The notes below the pieces were generated by a model. The model saw nothing but the letters and a program-made list of their open reading frames with translations. It was not told the DNA's origin and made no database searches. Positions 8,855 to 17,374 of a stretch of 64,000 nucleotides of DNA are shown here, in pieces (the stretch's first letter is position 1; each line of letters starts with the position of its first letter). Source of the stretch: Gemmatimonadaceae bacterium. GTDB lineage: Bacteria; Gemmatimonadota; Gemmatimonadetes; Gemmatimonadales; Gemmatimonadaceae. Where the stretch lies: contig DASQFN010000008.1 in assembly GCA_035633115.1 (NCBI GenBank), positions 1-64,000 on the forward strand, given 5' to 3'. Both the position numbers and the translations under genes were made by a program.

Positions 8855-9998
8855 GCCCGTCGAGCGAGGCGGCGATGTCTTCGATCAGTATATCCGCTCC
8901 CTCGAGACCGATCGAAAAACGGATCAGCCCGTGCGGAATCCTCTGTGCGTCGAGTGATGCGAGATTGTCGCCCCTGTTCGGTGAGATCACGAGACTCTCG
9001 ACGCCGCCCCAGCTCACGCCGATGCGAAAGCGCTTCAATCCGTCGATGAAATGACGCACTTCGTCAAACCCACCGTTCGCGAGCTCGAAGCTGAATACTC
9101 CCGAATAACCGGTAAGCGATCGCGACGGCACGCCGAACGCCGGATGATTCACCGCACTGACATCAGGTCGATTGCGCAAATACTCGGCGACACGTAACGC
9201 ATCGGCCTCGTGCTGCTGCATCCGCACCGGCATCGTGCGCAGCCCGCGCAAGACCAGCCACGAATCGAATGGATGCAGTATCCCGCCGTTCAACAGAAAC
9301 ACGCGATAGATCTGCTCCATCAGCTTGACGCTCGTGATCACCGCTCCCGCAACAACGTCGCTGTGCCCGCCGATATACTTGGTGGCCGAGTGCACGACGG
9401 TGTCCACGCCGTGCGTGATTGGCTTCTGAAAGAGGGGCGAGGCCCAGCTGTTGTCGATGCACGTGAGTGCGCCATGTTCGCGCGCGATATTCGAGATCGC
9501 CGCGACATCTAGTGTACGGAACGTCATAGTGCCTGGACTCTCGAGCCACAACAGCCTCGTGTTCGGCCGCATGGCACTCTGGACATCGTCAGGCTCGATG
9601 TCGAGAAGCAGTGTGTGCTCGATTCCAAAGCGCTTCAGATACTTCGCGAGCCTGATCGTCGGACCGTACGTGTGATTGACGAAAAGGATATGGTCGCCGG
9701 CGCTCAGCAGTCCCATGATCACAGCGCTCACTGCGGCCATCCCCGACCCGAACGCTTTGCACGACTCACCTCGCTCCAGCGCGGCGAGCTTTTTCTCCAG
9801 CACCTCTACAGTGGGATTCTGGCCCCGAGTGTAGACGTAGTTGTGGCTCTCGTCGGCATGGGCAGCTGCCAGGGCGTCGAAGCTCGGAAAAGCGAACAGC
9901 GACGTTTGCACGATCGGGGTAGCCATCGGCTCGACACCGGGCCCGCGAGCGGGCTGGTCTTCGAGACAGATCCGGATATCATCTGGCGCGATGTGCAT
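8844..9998 (-). CDS. Trans-sulfuration family PLP enzyme (cystathionine gamma-synthase/lyase type)
   Basis: A 384-residue fold-type I PLP enzyme of the Cys/Met metabolism family. The Schiff-base lysine is in SATKYIGGHSDVVAG (around residue 200), the Asp that contacts the pyridine nitrogen is in LTCIDNSWASP, and the N-terminal YTRGQNPTVEVLEKKLAALE segment supplies PLP-phosphate contacts from the partner subunit. Length and motifs are full. Cystathionine gamma-synthase, beta-lyase, gamma-lyase and methionine gamma-lyase cannot be separated by eye. No met or cys biosynthesis gene and no obvious SAM riboswitch lies next to it, so a stand-alone catabolic lyase is as likely as a biosynthetic enzyme. 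Confidence 0.88.
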   Translation of the reverse strand: MHIAPDDIRICLEDQPARGPGVEPMATPIVQTSLFAFPSFDALAAAHADESHNYVYTRGQNPTVEVLEKKLAALERGESCKAFGSGMAAVSAVIMGLLSAGDHILFVNHTYGPTIRLAKYLKRFGIEHTLLLDIEPDDVQSAMRPNTRLLWLESPGTMTFRTLDVAAISNIAREHGALTCIDNSWASPLFQKPITHGVDTVVHSATKYIGGHSDVVAGAVITSVKLMEQIYRVFLLNGGILHPFDSWLVLRGLRTMPVRMQQHEADALRVAEYLRNRPDVSAVNHPAFGVPSRSLTGYSGVFSFELANGGFDEVRHFIDGLKRFRIGVSWGGVESLVISPNRGDNLASLDAQRIPHGLIRFSIGLEGADILIEDIAASLDGLAS

Positions 9999-10071
9999 TC
10001 GAGCTGGAAGCTGCTATCCACGACCGGCGATTGCCATGGCGCGGATGCACTTGTGCTAGAAGATTTGCCCC

Positions 10072-10710
10072 ATGTCGCTTACCGCCCTGATCAATAACAA
10101 CCCAATATTTCTCCTGGGCCTGGGGTTCGTGGTGCTGGGAGTTGGCCACTACTGGTGGCGATTCACGCGGGCGAAAAGCACCGCAGAGGAATGGCTGAGG
10201 CAACATCACTATCGCGTAAGACAACTTCGTGTCCCGCTGTTCAGCGGAATGAATCTCGCGCCTTCGTGGGTCAGGAACTCGGAGAACGCGTTCACCTTTC
10301 GGGCGGTCATCGACGATACGGAGCTGGGAGGCACTGGCACACTCTGCCTGCGGGTATGGATTAACTGGCTCGGAACTGTCTACGACGAAGTCGAAATCGC
10401 CTGGGAGCACCAGCCCGATGGGCTGGTGAAGGACGAGCACCCGCTGTTCGAGCGCCTCTTCGATACACAGCTCGCGCTGCTCCAGCGCGTAGCCGACGGG
10501 CAGACTGCGTTCTATAGCCCCCGGCGTTCGGAGAATGGCGGGGCGGAGTTTGATCAGATGGTAGAGCACCTCCTCGCGCTGTCCCGCCGCGGATTGATCA
10601 CCTGCGGCGAGCCTGGGCCGGGCGTGAAAGGCGAGACCCAGTACTCTGACATCTCGAACGTGGCGATCACCAGCAATGGCCAAAGCTTCCTGGCGTCAAA
10701 ACGGGCCTGA
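10072..10710 (+). CDS. Single-pass membrane protein of unknown function
   Basis: A 212-residue protein with an N-terminal transmembrane helix (about residues 11-29) and a soluble domain of mixed alpha/beta character with many aromatic residues (YWWRFTR, VWINWLG). The last 60 residues look helical and could be a small winged-helix-like unit (LALSRRGLITCG). I do not recognise the family. ATG 10072 has no strong ribosome site. The gene is flanked by a divergent PLP gene and, downstream, a strong hairpin, so it is probably transcribed alone. Confidence 0.6.
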   Translation: MSLTALINNNPIFLLGLGFVVLGVGHYWWRFTRAKSTAEEWLRQHHYRVRQLRVPLFSGMNLAPSWVRNSENAFTFRAVIDDTELGGTGTLCLRVWINWLGTVYDEVEIAWEHQPDGLVKDEHPLFERLFDTQLALLQRVADGQTAFYSPRRSENGGAEFDQMVEHLLALSRRGLITCGEPGPGVKGETQYSDISNVAITSNGQSFLASKRA

Positions 10711-10718
10711 TCAATTCG

Positions 10719-10768
10719 TGCTGGCCTGCCCGATGCAGGAGATGCAAGCTCGGGCATAACAGCCAGCA
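10719..10768 (+). terminator. Three-tier hairpin after the membrane-protein gene
   Basis: TGCTGGC (10719-10725) pairs with GCCAGCA (10762-10768); TGCCCGA (10727-10733) pairs with TCGGGCA (10750-10756); inside them TGCA (10734-10737) pairs with TGCA (10743-10746) around a five-base loop. It starts 9 bases after the stop codon. There is no T-run, so it may be a 3' stabiliser or a factor-dependent stop rather than a classic terminator. Confidence 0.45.
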
Positions 10769-10794
10769 TCCAGAAATCATGAAGGAGATATGAG

Positions 10795-11262
10795 ATGGGA
10801 AACGACAGGGAAAAACAGCTTGCGCTGCTGGTTGGAGCGGTACTTGGAGCGGCGCTCATGTTCATTCTCGACCCGGCGCGGGGTGGCAGGCGACGAGCAC
10901 TGGTCCGCGACAAGTCGCTGAAGGCGCTTCGGAGGGGCGGTGAGGCGATTCACGAGCGAACCGAAGACATCGGCAACCGCCTCACGGGGGCAGTAGCCGA
11001 GCTGCGAGGCAGAGGCGGCTCACCGCCGACGGATCAGCAGCTTGCCGAACGGGTGCGTGCAGAGCTTGGGCACAAGGTGGAACACGCGAAGGCTATCGAG
11101 GTGTTCGCCGAAGACGGGCACGTTACGCTGCGTGGCGACGTGCTGCGTGAAGAGCTCGATGACGTACTGAGCGCGGTTCGCGGAGTGCACGGCGTTGCGA
11201 AAGTCCGCAGCGAGATGAGCGTGCGGGCCACGCCCGGAGACATCCCGTCCCTGCAGAGCTGA
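10795..11262 (+). CDS. BON-domain envelope protein with YtxH-like N-terminus
   Basis: A 155-residue protein. Residues 5-25 form a glycine/alanine-rich hydrophobic helix followed by a basic stretch (DPARGGRRRALVRDK), as in YtxH-like proteins. Residues 80-145 are a BON domain (LAERVRAELGHKVEHAKAIEV, then HVTLRGDV and V-HGVAKVRSEMSV), a fold thought to bind phospholipid membranes. An almost perfect ribosome site, AAGGAGATATGAG, precedes ATG 10795. BON proteins are commonly linked to envelope or osmotic stress; this one has no partner gene nearby. Confidence 0.8.
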   Translation: MGNDREKQLALLVGAVLGAALMFILDPARGGRRRALVRDKSLKALRRGGEAIHERTEDIGNRLTGAVAELRGRGGSPPTDQQLAERVRAELGHKVEHAKAIEVFAEDGHVTLRGDVLREELDDVLSAVRGVHGVAKVRSEMSVRATPGDIPSLQS

Positions 11263-11277
11263 AAACGCTCTAGTGAA

Positions 11278-12333
11278 TCAGGGGTACAGCCGCGCGATGG
11301 CTAGCGCTGTCTCATACGGGGCCGGGTCGTCCCGGTTGGTGAGGATCACTACGGTCAACCGCCGGCCCGGATAACGCACGATCACATTCCGAAATCCCGA
11401 AGTCTCTCCGGAGTGCCAGAGCGACTCGCCGGTGATGCGCCATCCGAATCCGTATTTCACGTCCGCCCGATCCGTGTCCGTATGCGGCGTGAACGCGAGC
11501 CACCGTGACTCGTCGCTCAGAAGCCTCGAGTCATACAACGCCGCGTCCCACCTGGCCAGATCGTCTATCGATGAATAGATGCCACCGTCGCCGAGCACCG
11601 CGCTGGTGAGACTCTGATCCTTCCGCGTCCACTTGCCCTCCTTCTGCGTGTACCCGTACGCACGACTAGGCACGGTGGAAATGCCTTCCTCATACGCGAC
11701 TGTGTGCGACATGCCGACCGGGATGAAAATCCGCTCGCGAAGAAACGTCGCAAAGCTCTTTCCGGAGACGCGCTCTACGATGAGCGCCAGCAACGTGTAC
11801 CCGCTGTTGCTGTAACGATAGCTTTTGCCGGGGTTGAAGTAGGTAGTGTCCTGGGACTCGAGTAAATGAAGCACGCCAGAGTCGTGCAGCTGCGCCGTCG
11901 TACCGGTCGCCATCACGTCTTCGTAGTCTACGATCCCTGAAGTGTTTGAGAGAAGGTGTTCGATGGTGACTGAATCCACGGCGGAAGGCAGGGACGGCAG
12001 CCATTTCTTCACGCGATCATCGAGCGAGAGCTTCCGATCCTCTGCCAGCAGCAGAATCGCGGCGGCCGTGAACTGCTTCGTTACAGACGCGAGCCGGTAG
12101 TTGGTCTCCGGTGTCGCTGCAATTCGATCTTCGAGATTCGATTGTCCATATGACCTGCGTATCACGGGCCTTCCGTCGCGGACAACGAGAACCGATGCAC
12201 CGGGCACATCCCCATCGTACCGCTTCATTAGAACGTCTATCTCATCCACCGAGCGACGGCCTCCCGTTGCGCACCCAGTCAGCATGACAAACACAGCCGG
12301 AATTAGCGACGTCGATCGAATGAGAGTGATCAC
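11278..12333 (-). CDS. Class C beta-lactamase-like serine hydrolase, lipoprotein
   Basis: A 351-residue serine hydrolase of the AmpC/penicillin-binding-protein-like fold. The N-terminus carries a lipobox (MLTGC, about residues 17-21). The catalytic SxxK is SVTK (about residue 84), YSN is in YRYSNSGYT, and a C-terminal HSGETSG box replaces KTG, as is common in esterase/D-aminopeptidase-type members. A true beta-lactamase role is therefore not implied. The start is GTG at 12333. It is convergent with the BON gene, leaving only 15 bp between them. Confidence 0.85.
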   Translation of the reverse strand: MITLIRSTSLIPAVFVMLTGCATGGRRSVDEIDVLMKRYDGDVPGASVLVVRDGRPVIRRSYGQSNLEDRIAATPETNYRLASVTKQFTAAAILLLAEDRKLSLDDRVKKWLPSLPSAVDSVTIEHLLSNTSGIVDYEDVMATGTTAQLHDSGVLHLLESQDTTYFNPGKSYRYSNSGYTLLALIVERVSGKSFATFLRERIFIPVGMSHTVAYEEGISTVPSRAYGYTQKEGKWTRKDQSLTSAVLGDGGIYSSIDDLARWDAALYDSRLLSDESRWLAFTPHTDTDRADVKYGFGWRITGESLWHSGETSGFRNVIVRYPGRRLTVVILTNRDDPAPYETALAIARLYP

Positions 12334-12395
12334 CTGCGGTCACGGGGGGAGGGCGCCGGGTGAGGGGTAGCCGCTAAGCTAGACCGGCGCGAGAA

Positions 12396-12788
12396 TTGTT
12401 GCCAGTGAACACAGTCGCAAGATCGGTTTTGCGCTCTGCGCTGGCTGGTGCTGCAATTGGCCTGGTCGTGCTCGGCATCGGCGGCCGCGTCATCATGCGC
12501 GTCATAGCGCACTGGGAGGGGAGAGCGCCAGCGTTCACCACCTCGGGAACATTTACGGTCGTGATGATGGGGGCTCTTGCCGGCCTCGCCGCTGGCGTGG
12601 CTCACGGACTACTCCGGCGATTCGTCACGCAAACGGCGATCAGACTTCTTGTGTTCGTCGTGCTGTGTGTCGCGTTCACGTATCACGCCGTCAATGCGCT
12701 GTTGCCCAGGCCACGTCTTCTGTTTGTTGCGCTGACCCTGGCTTACGTCGCCGTTCTCGAGGTGATCACCTCAAAAGCTCAGGCGTAA
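12396..12788 (+). CDS. Small integral membrane protein, unknown role
   Basis: A 130-residue protein with four probable membrane helices: about residues 12-33, 50-72, 83-100 and 108-124. No signature motif is visible. TTG at 12396 gives the longest frame; GTG at 12405 is the alternative, and neither has a clear ribosome site. Its last 18 bases overlap, on the other strand, the remnant of a TonB receptor tail. Confidence 0.5.
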   Translation: MLPVNTVARSVLRSALAGAAIGLVVLGIGGRVIMRVIAHWEGRAPAFTTSGTFTVVMMGALAGLAAGVAHGLLRRFVTQTAIRLLVFVVLCVAFTYHAVNALLPRPRLLFVALTLAYVAVLEVITSKAQA

Positions 12789-12860
12789 TCCTGCCGTCAT
12801 GGTTCGGCCGGGTAGAACGGTGACGTTGTCCGGCTCTCCTTCGAAGCCATTGGTCGCGGA
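12771..12860 (-). pseudogene. C-terminal remnant of a TonB-dependent receptor
   Basis: Directly after the fecR-like stop codon the minus strand has a 29-codon open stretch ending in TGA at 12771. It reads SATNGFEGEPDN, then VTVLPGRTMTAGLRLSF and stop. The ending PGRT-x-TAGLRLSF, closing on an aromatic residue, is the usual last strand of TonB-dependent outer-membrane receptors. No start, plug or barrel is present, and the frame is closed by a TGA at 12861-12863. In FecR-type clusters the receptor gene typically follows the regulator, so this looks like a receptor deleted except for its last strands. Confidence 0.6.
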
Positions 12861-12865
12861 TCATC

Positions 12866-13960
12866 TCAATCCTTTGCTTCCCCAGCTGCGTGTACGATGG
12901 CGGTGTCGCCGCGACGCTCGATCTCCGCGCCGAGTGAGAGGCGAATGATCTCCAGCGCTGCTTCCGGCGTTTCGCCTGAGAAAGTCGCTGTGAGATGCCG
13001 TCTGGCGAGTGACTCATCGGCGAGGCGCAGCCTTATCCCATACCATCGACGAAATGATTCGGCCACCTCGGACATCGGGGTTTCGCGGAAGACGAGCCGT
13101 CGCTGCATCCACGCCAGGTCCTGCTCTGTGGAGGGACGCGTTGCAGCGTTACCGTCAGGCGCGAGAAGAGCGTGCTGTCCGGCTCCGAGAATAACAGCAT
13201 TCACGTCAGCGGCATTGGCGAGCTTCAGCGAAACGGCTCCATCCCGGACCGTCACGGAAACTCCAGCGCTCGAGTCCGTCCGCACGGCAAAGCTTGTCCC
13301 GATATCGGTTATTGTTGCGCCGAGTGCCCGTGTGATGAACGGCGACGACGCGTTGTGAACGACCTCGAAGAACGCTTCGCCGCGAACTTCGACTTCACGT
13401 CGTCCCGCACCGTATCCCTTCATGACTGTGACCGAGCTGAGCGGCCCCAGTATCATGTGCGTTCCGTCGGCGAGAGTGAGAGAATCGACTGCGCCAACGC
13501 CGGTGGCTATCATCTGAGATGTAGAAACGACCGCCTGAGCAGGGCGATCCGGCCCCCCCGGACCCGGCCTCGACCTCAGGTAGCCAGCAATGCCGATGGC
13601 GAAGACCGCGGCAGCGGCAAGTGCCAGTACCGGTACCCGCCAGCGGATTTGTCGTTGATCGGGTTTCCGCCGCTGATCGATTCCAAGGACTTTCGCTTCC
13701 GGACGGTGTAACCGCGTCTTTACGTCACGGAGGGCGGCCTCGACGTCGAGATCGCCAGGCGACCCAACGGCTAATCGCTGCATCACCGCACCAAGCTCTG
13801 CCACCAATGCCTTGTCTTCAGGCTTTGCCGCTAGACGCTCTTCGAGGAGAGCTCTCTCCTCGGGCGGGCTTTCCCCAGTCAGGTAGCGCGCAAGCGCTTC
13901 CCACTCGGCAGGCTGAGCGCCGTGTCCATCGGGCGAGCGAGGGGGAGGGGTATCGGTCAT
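12866..13960 (-). CDS. FecR-family anti-sigma/transmembrane regulator, orphan
   Basis: A 364-residue FecR-like protein. The N-terminal 95 residues are cytoplasmic and acidic (WEALARYLTGESPPEE); one membrane helix lies at about 110-127. The FecR domain follows (DSLTLADGTHMILGPLSSV, TRALGATITDIGTSFAVR), then a C-terminal DUF4974/STN-like module near 285-355 (FRETPMSEVAESFRRWYG). Such proteins pass a TonB-receptor signal to an ECF sigma factor. No sigma gene precedes it: only 50 bp separate it from an M3 peptidase gene. The receptor downstream is reduced to its tail. It may be a decaying system or may act on a sigma factor encoded elsewhere. Confidence 0.88.
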   Translation of the reverse strand: MTDTPPPRSPDGHGAQPAEWEALARYLTGESPPEERALLEERLAAKPEDKALVAELGAVMQRLAVGSPGDLDVEAALRDVKTRLHRPEAKVLGIDQRRKPDQRQIRWRVPVLALAAAAVFAIGIAGYLRSRPGPGGPDRPAQAVVSTSQMIATGVGAVDSLTLADGTHMILGPLSSVTVMKGYGAGRREVEVRGEAFFEVVHNASSPFITRALGATITDIGTSFAVRTDSSAGVSVTVRDGAVSLKLANAADVNAVILGAGQHALLAPDGNAATRPSTEQDLAWMQRRLVFRETPMSEVAESFRRWYGIRLRLADESLARRHLTATFSGETPEAALEIIRLSLGAEIERRGDTAIVHAAGEAKD

Positions 13961-14010
13961 CTACCTAATAAAACACTGGAGGGCGTCGTTACCCTACCGC
14001 TGAATGCCGG

Positions 14011-16221
14011 CTACCTCTCCTGTGGCGGCGCGGGCTTGAGCCCGCGCTCCGCGATCAGGGGATCTACACTCGGCTCCCGTCCGCGAAACGCGCGATACAG
14101 GGCAGCCGCCTCCTGTGTGCCACCGCGCGAGAGAATCATATCGCGGAAGCGCTGGCCGTTGGCGCGTGTCAGGCCGCCGTTCTCGACGAACCAGTAATAC
14201 GCGTCGTGATCAAGCACTTCGCTCCACAGGTAGGCGTAGTAGCTCGACGCGTAGCCGCCGCCCCAGATGTGAGCGAAATACGGTGTGCGATAACGCGGAG
14301 GAACCTCGTACATCTCGACGTTGAGGCGTTTGAGCGCCGATGTCTCGAACGCATCCACGTTCTGCTGCGAGGAGCCGGGCGGGAGGGTGTGCCACGCGAT
14401 GTCGAGCAGTGAGGCTGCGACGTACTCCGTTGTCGCAAAGCCCTGATTGAACGTCCGCGCTTTCTTGACCTTGTCCACAAGCGCTTTAGGCATCGGCTGC
14501 CCGGTCTGATAATGCTTCGCGTAATTGGCGAAAACGATCGTATCGAGTGCCCAGTGCTCGTTGATCTGTGAGGGGAACTCGACGAAATCGCGTGGCACGT
14601 TCGTCCCGGAGAGCGTCGGATACTGCACCTTCGAGAACATCCCGTGGAGTGCGTGGCCGAATTCATGGAACATCGTCGTCACGTCGCTGAACGTCAGCAA
14701 CGCGGGTTGGCCGGCAGCGGGCTTTGTGAAGTTGGAGACGTTGAACACAACGGGCTGAGTGCCCATGAGTCCCGACTGATCGACGAAGGTATCCATCCAG
14801 GCGCCGCCGCTCTTGTTGTCGCGCTTGAAGAAGTCGGCGTAGAAGAGAGACAGCTGCTTGCCGTCAGCATCGATCACGTCGAAGACACGAACATCAGGAT
14901 GGTAGACGGGCAGGTCCTTTCGCTCCTTGAAAGTCAGCCCAAACAACTTGTTCGCGGCGAAGAACACGCCGTCTCGCAGAACGCGGTCCAGCTCGAAGTA
15001 GGGTTTCAGCTGCGTCTCGTCGAGATCGTACTGTTCCTTGCGGACCTGTTCCGCGTAGTACTGCCAGTCCCACGGCGCGAGCTTGAAGCCGCCTTTCTGC
15101 CGGTCGATCAGCGCCTGCATCAGTACCGCTTCCGACCGCGCTTTGGCGGTTGCCGCAGGCGCGATATCCGTCAGCAGCTTCATCGCTGAAGCGGGCGCCT
15201 TCGCCATCTGATTGTCGAGCGCGTACGCCGAGTAGGTCGGATAGCCGAGGAGCTTTGCCTTCTCGGCACGGAGCTGCGACTGGCGCTGAATGATACCGCG
15301 GGTATCGTTGCTGTCACCGCGCGATGCGCGCTGTGTGGAAGCAACGAAGAGACGCTGACGAACGTCGCGATTCTTGAGCGACGCCTGGGAAGGGTGCTGC
15401 GTGGTGTTCTGGAGAGGGATAACCCACTTGCCTGTGAGGCCGCGTGACTTCGCTGCTTCAGCAGCGGCGGCGATCTCGCCCTCGCTCAGCCCGTCGAGGT
15501 GAGCGGCGTTGTCGAGTATCAGCGCCCCGGCCTTGGTTGCGGCGAGGAGCTTGTTCTGGAAATTAGTGGAGAGCTTCGCCTCTTCCTGGTTGAGTGCACG
15601 GAGCCTCGTTTTGTCGGCTTCGGAAAGCTGGGCGCCGGCGCGAATGAAATTCCTGTGGTACAGCTCCACGAGAAACTTCTGCTCAGCGTTGAAGCCCAGC
15701 GTCTCACGACGGTCGTAGATGCTCTTGACATGCTGAAAGAGCTTTTCGTTCAGGTAGATCGCATCGTTGTGGGCGGCGAGCTTCGGTGACACATCTTCCT
15801 GAATCCGCTGGAGGATGGAGTCGGTATTTGCGCTCGTTATGGAGTTGAACACTTTCGTGGCTCGCGAGAGGAGTCCTCCGGAGCGCTCCATTGGAATGAT
15901 CGTGTTTTCGAAGGTTGGCGGACCGGACTGATTGGCGATCGCGTCGATCTCGGCGAGCTGTTGCTTCATTCCTGCTTCGATCGCCGGCTGATAATCAGAG
16001 TTCTTGATCCGGTCGAACGGTGGCGCCTGGAAGGGCAGGGTGCTCGGAGCGTAAAACGGATTCGACGCCGGGAGTGCAGCCGAGGCCGGAGGCGTCGCAG
16101 ATGTCGCAGGCGCCGCAGGTCGCGCCGGGGTCGCTGTGGTATTCGCCGGGGGTGTGGCGGTCGCGCATGCGGCCACCGCCAGTCCACCGGCAATGATCAA
16201 TAACGATCGATAGATCTCCAT
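14011..16221 (-). CDS. M3 family zinc metallopeptidase (peptidyl-dipeptidase Dcp-like), lipoprotein
   Basis: A 736-residue thimet-oligopeptidase-family enzyme. A lipoprotein signal ends at VAACAT (Cys about residue 20), followed by a Pro/Ala/Thr linker. The catalytic HEFGHALHG motif lies near residue 520, with the third zinc ligand Glu in the following VEFPSQINEHW segment. The C-terminal GGYASSYYAYLWSEVLD segment matches the family's substrate-closing region. It should cleave short peptides at the cell envelope, which fits with an OPT peptide transporter 1.1 kb away. The length is full for Dcp. ATG 16221 is the start that gives the signal. Confidence 0.92.
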   Translation of the reverse strand: MEIYRSLLIIAGGLAVAACATATPPANTTATPARPAAPATSATPPASAALPASNPFYAPSTLPFQAPPFDRIKNSDYQPAIEAGMKQQLAEIDAIANQSGPPTFENTIIPMERSGGLLSRATKVFNSITSANTDSILQRIQEDVSPKLAAHNDAIYLNEKLFQHVKSIYDRRETLGFNAEQKFLVELYHRNFIRAGAQLSEADKTRLRALNQEEAKLSTNFQNKLLAATKAGALILDNAAHLDGLSEGEIAAAAEAAKSRGLTGKWVIPLQNTTQHPSQASLKNRDVRQRLFVASTQRASRGDSNDTRGIIQRQSQLRAEKAKLLGYPTYSAYALDNQMAKAPASAMKLLTDIAPAATAKARSEAVLMQALIDRQKGGFKLAPWDWQYYAEQVRKEQYDLDETQLKPYFELDRVLRDGVFFAANKLFGLTFKERKDLPVYHPDVRVFDVIDADGKQLSLFYADFFKRDNKSGGAWMDTFVDQSGLMGTQPVVFNVSNFTKPAAGQPALLTFSDVTTMFHEFGHALHGMFSKVQYPTLSGTNVPRDFVEFPSQINEHWALDTIVFANYAKHYQTGQPMPKALVDKVKKARTFNQGFATTEYVAASLLDIAWHTLPPGSSQQNVDAFETSALKRLNVEMYEVPPRYRTPYFAHIWGGGYASSYYAYLWSEVLDHDAYYWFVENGGLTRANGQRFRDMILSRGGTQEAAALYRAFRGREPSVDPLIAERGLKPAPPQER

Positions 16222-16385
16222 GTTTTCATCCTCTGAATGGTGCGCCGCTTCCGATGAGCCGCAGCTCCTAAGCGCAAATGTCGTGCGGGCCTCGGTACCC
16301 TCTTGACTCCAGCGTGCGGGAGTGCAGAATCAAGGCTCCAGCCGGCGAAGGTCGGCTTGGCTCTTCCTTCAGCCTCGGGGGTCAG

Positions 16386-16889
16386 ATGCGAGTTGGCGGC
16401 CTATTGATTCTAGTGTTTGCGGTGACGGCTTGTTCCAAAACCGATACGCCTGCAGCTGATACTTCCGGTGCAACTGCTACAGCGACTGCACCGGCGAACG
16501 ACGATGCGGCTAAGGACGCCATCGGGAAGATCCGCTCCGAGTGGATGGCAGCCGCGAACCGGAAGGATTCAGCCGCTGTCGCCGCGTACTACGCCGACGA
16601 TGCGACTTTTGTCGGCACCGAGACCCCTCTCGCGGAAGGCCGAGCGGCCATTCATAGCGCATTCTCAAGGAGCTTTCCGGTCACCACGCTGGAGAGCATC
16701 GATTCCAAGGAGCTGACCGTGAGCGGCGACGTGGCGTACGACTACGGCACGTTCAGGCAGGTTGTCACCATGCCCAACGCACAGCCGCAGACGATCAACG
16801 GGCACTACCTGGTCGCATTGAAACGCCAAGGCGACGGATCGTGGAAGATCACGCGCCACGTTGCTACCACACCGCCCGTTCAGCGCTAG
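16386..16889 (+). CDS. SnoaL/DUF4440-like lipoprotein
   Basis: A 167-residue protein. Residues 1-17 form a lipoprotein signal (VFAVTACSKTD), then an Ala/Thr linker. Residues 45-165 match the NTF2-like SnoaL/DUF4440 fold: IRSEWMAAANRKDSAAVAAYYADDATFVGT, written here only as the pattern W-x4-N-x-KD-x5-A-x-YYADDA, and later GHYLVALKRQGDGSWKI. Such domains bind small hydrophobic ligands or act as subunits; no catalytic residue can be named. ATG 16386 gives the signal, so longer upstream readings were rejected. Confidence 0.78.
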   Translation: MRVGGLLILVFAVTACSKTDTPAADTSGATATATAPANDDAAKDAIGKIRSEWMAAANRKDSAAVAAYYADDATFVGTETPLAEGRAAIHSAFSRSFPVTTLESIDSKELTVSGDVAYDYGTFRQVVTMPNAQPQTINGHYLVALKRQGDGSWKITRHVATTPPVQR

Positions 16890-16898
16890 CGAAGGAGC

Positions 16899-16929
16899 CG
16901 TGATTAGTAACAGAACGCTACTAATCGCG
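16899..16929 (+). terminator. Hairpin downstream of the SnoaL-like gene
   Basis: GATTAGTA (16902-16909) pairs perfectly with TACTAATC (16919-16926), extended by three more pairs (one G-T) to 16899 and 16929, with a nine-base loop. It begins 10 bases after the stop. No T-run follows. It could be a 3' end or an operator for the next gene at 16995. Confidence 0.4.
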
Positions 16930-16994
16930 GAACATTGCATGTGGCGCTCGGTGACCGCAAGATTATCCGGGAGTTTTAGCCAAAGGAGGGAAGG

Positions 16995-17288
16995 ATGTAC
17001 GTCGCAGTGCAGCACCGGATCGACGATCCGGGAAAGTTCTGGGCGAAAGCGCAGGAACTGGTTCCAAGTCTACCGGATGGAATCCAGCTGCATCACTGCA
17101 TGCCGACAAAGGACGGCAGGCGAGGGATATGCATCTGGGAGGGCGAGTCGGTGGAAAAGATCAGGACCTACCTCGAGGGTCACATGAGCAGCTTCAGCAA
17201 CAATGACTACTTCGAGGTGGAGAACAAGGATTCGATCGGCTTGCCCAGCGGTGTAGGAGCAGGAGTGGGAGCAGCCGCAGGAGCGTAG
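16995..17288 (+). CDS. Small conserved-looking cytoplasmic protein, unknown function
   Basis: A 97-residue protein with a strong ribosome site (AAAGGAGGGAAGG) right before the ATG. The first 75 residues (MYVAVQHRIDDP, LPDGIQLHHCMP, ICIWEGESVEKIRTYLEG) have the look of a ferredoxin-like dimeric alpha+beta-barrel protein, similar in size to DUF4242/DUF3303 proteins. The tail is low-complexity Gly/Ala/Val. No function can be assigned. Confidence 0.6.
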   Translation: MYVAVQHRIDDPGKFWAKAQELVPSLPDGIQLHHCMPTKDGRRGICIWEGESVEKIRTYLEGHMSSFSNNDYFEVENKDSIGLPSGVGAGVGAAAGA

Positions 17289-17317
17289 CCCCGCGGCATT
17301 CGCTCCTCCTTCCAAGG

Positions 17318-17347
17318 CGCGGGAGTGTCGTCAACGGCACTCCCGCG
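17318..17347. terminator. Perfect 10-bp stem between convergent genes
   Basis: CGCGGGAGTG (17318-17327) pairs with CACTCCCGCG (17338-17347) around a 10-base loop. It lies between the plus gene ending at 17288 and the minus OPT gene ending at 17375, so it may serve both. There is no T-run on either side. Confidence 0.5.
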
Positions 17348-17374
17348 TCCCGCGTCAATGGCAATTGATTCGGG

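Noticed and set aside
9998-10072. SAM riboswitch before the trans-sulfuration gene
   Set aside because: Only 74 bp separate it from the divergent gene, and no paired core of a SAM aptamer was visible.
11278-12333. Antibiotic-resistance beta-lactamase
   Set aside because: SxxK and YSN are present, but the third box is HSG, as in esterase or peptidase-like relatives, and a lipoprotein anchor is predicted. Resistance cannot be claimed.
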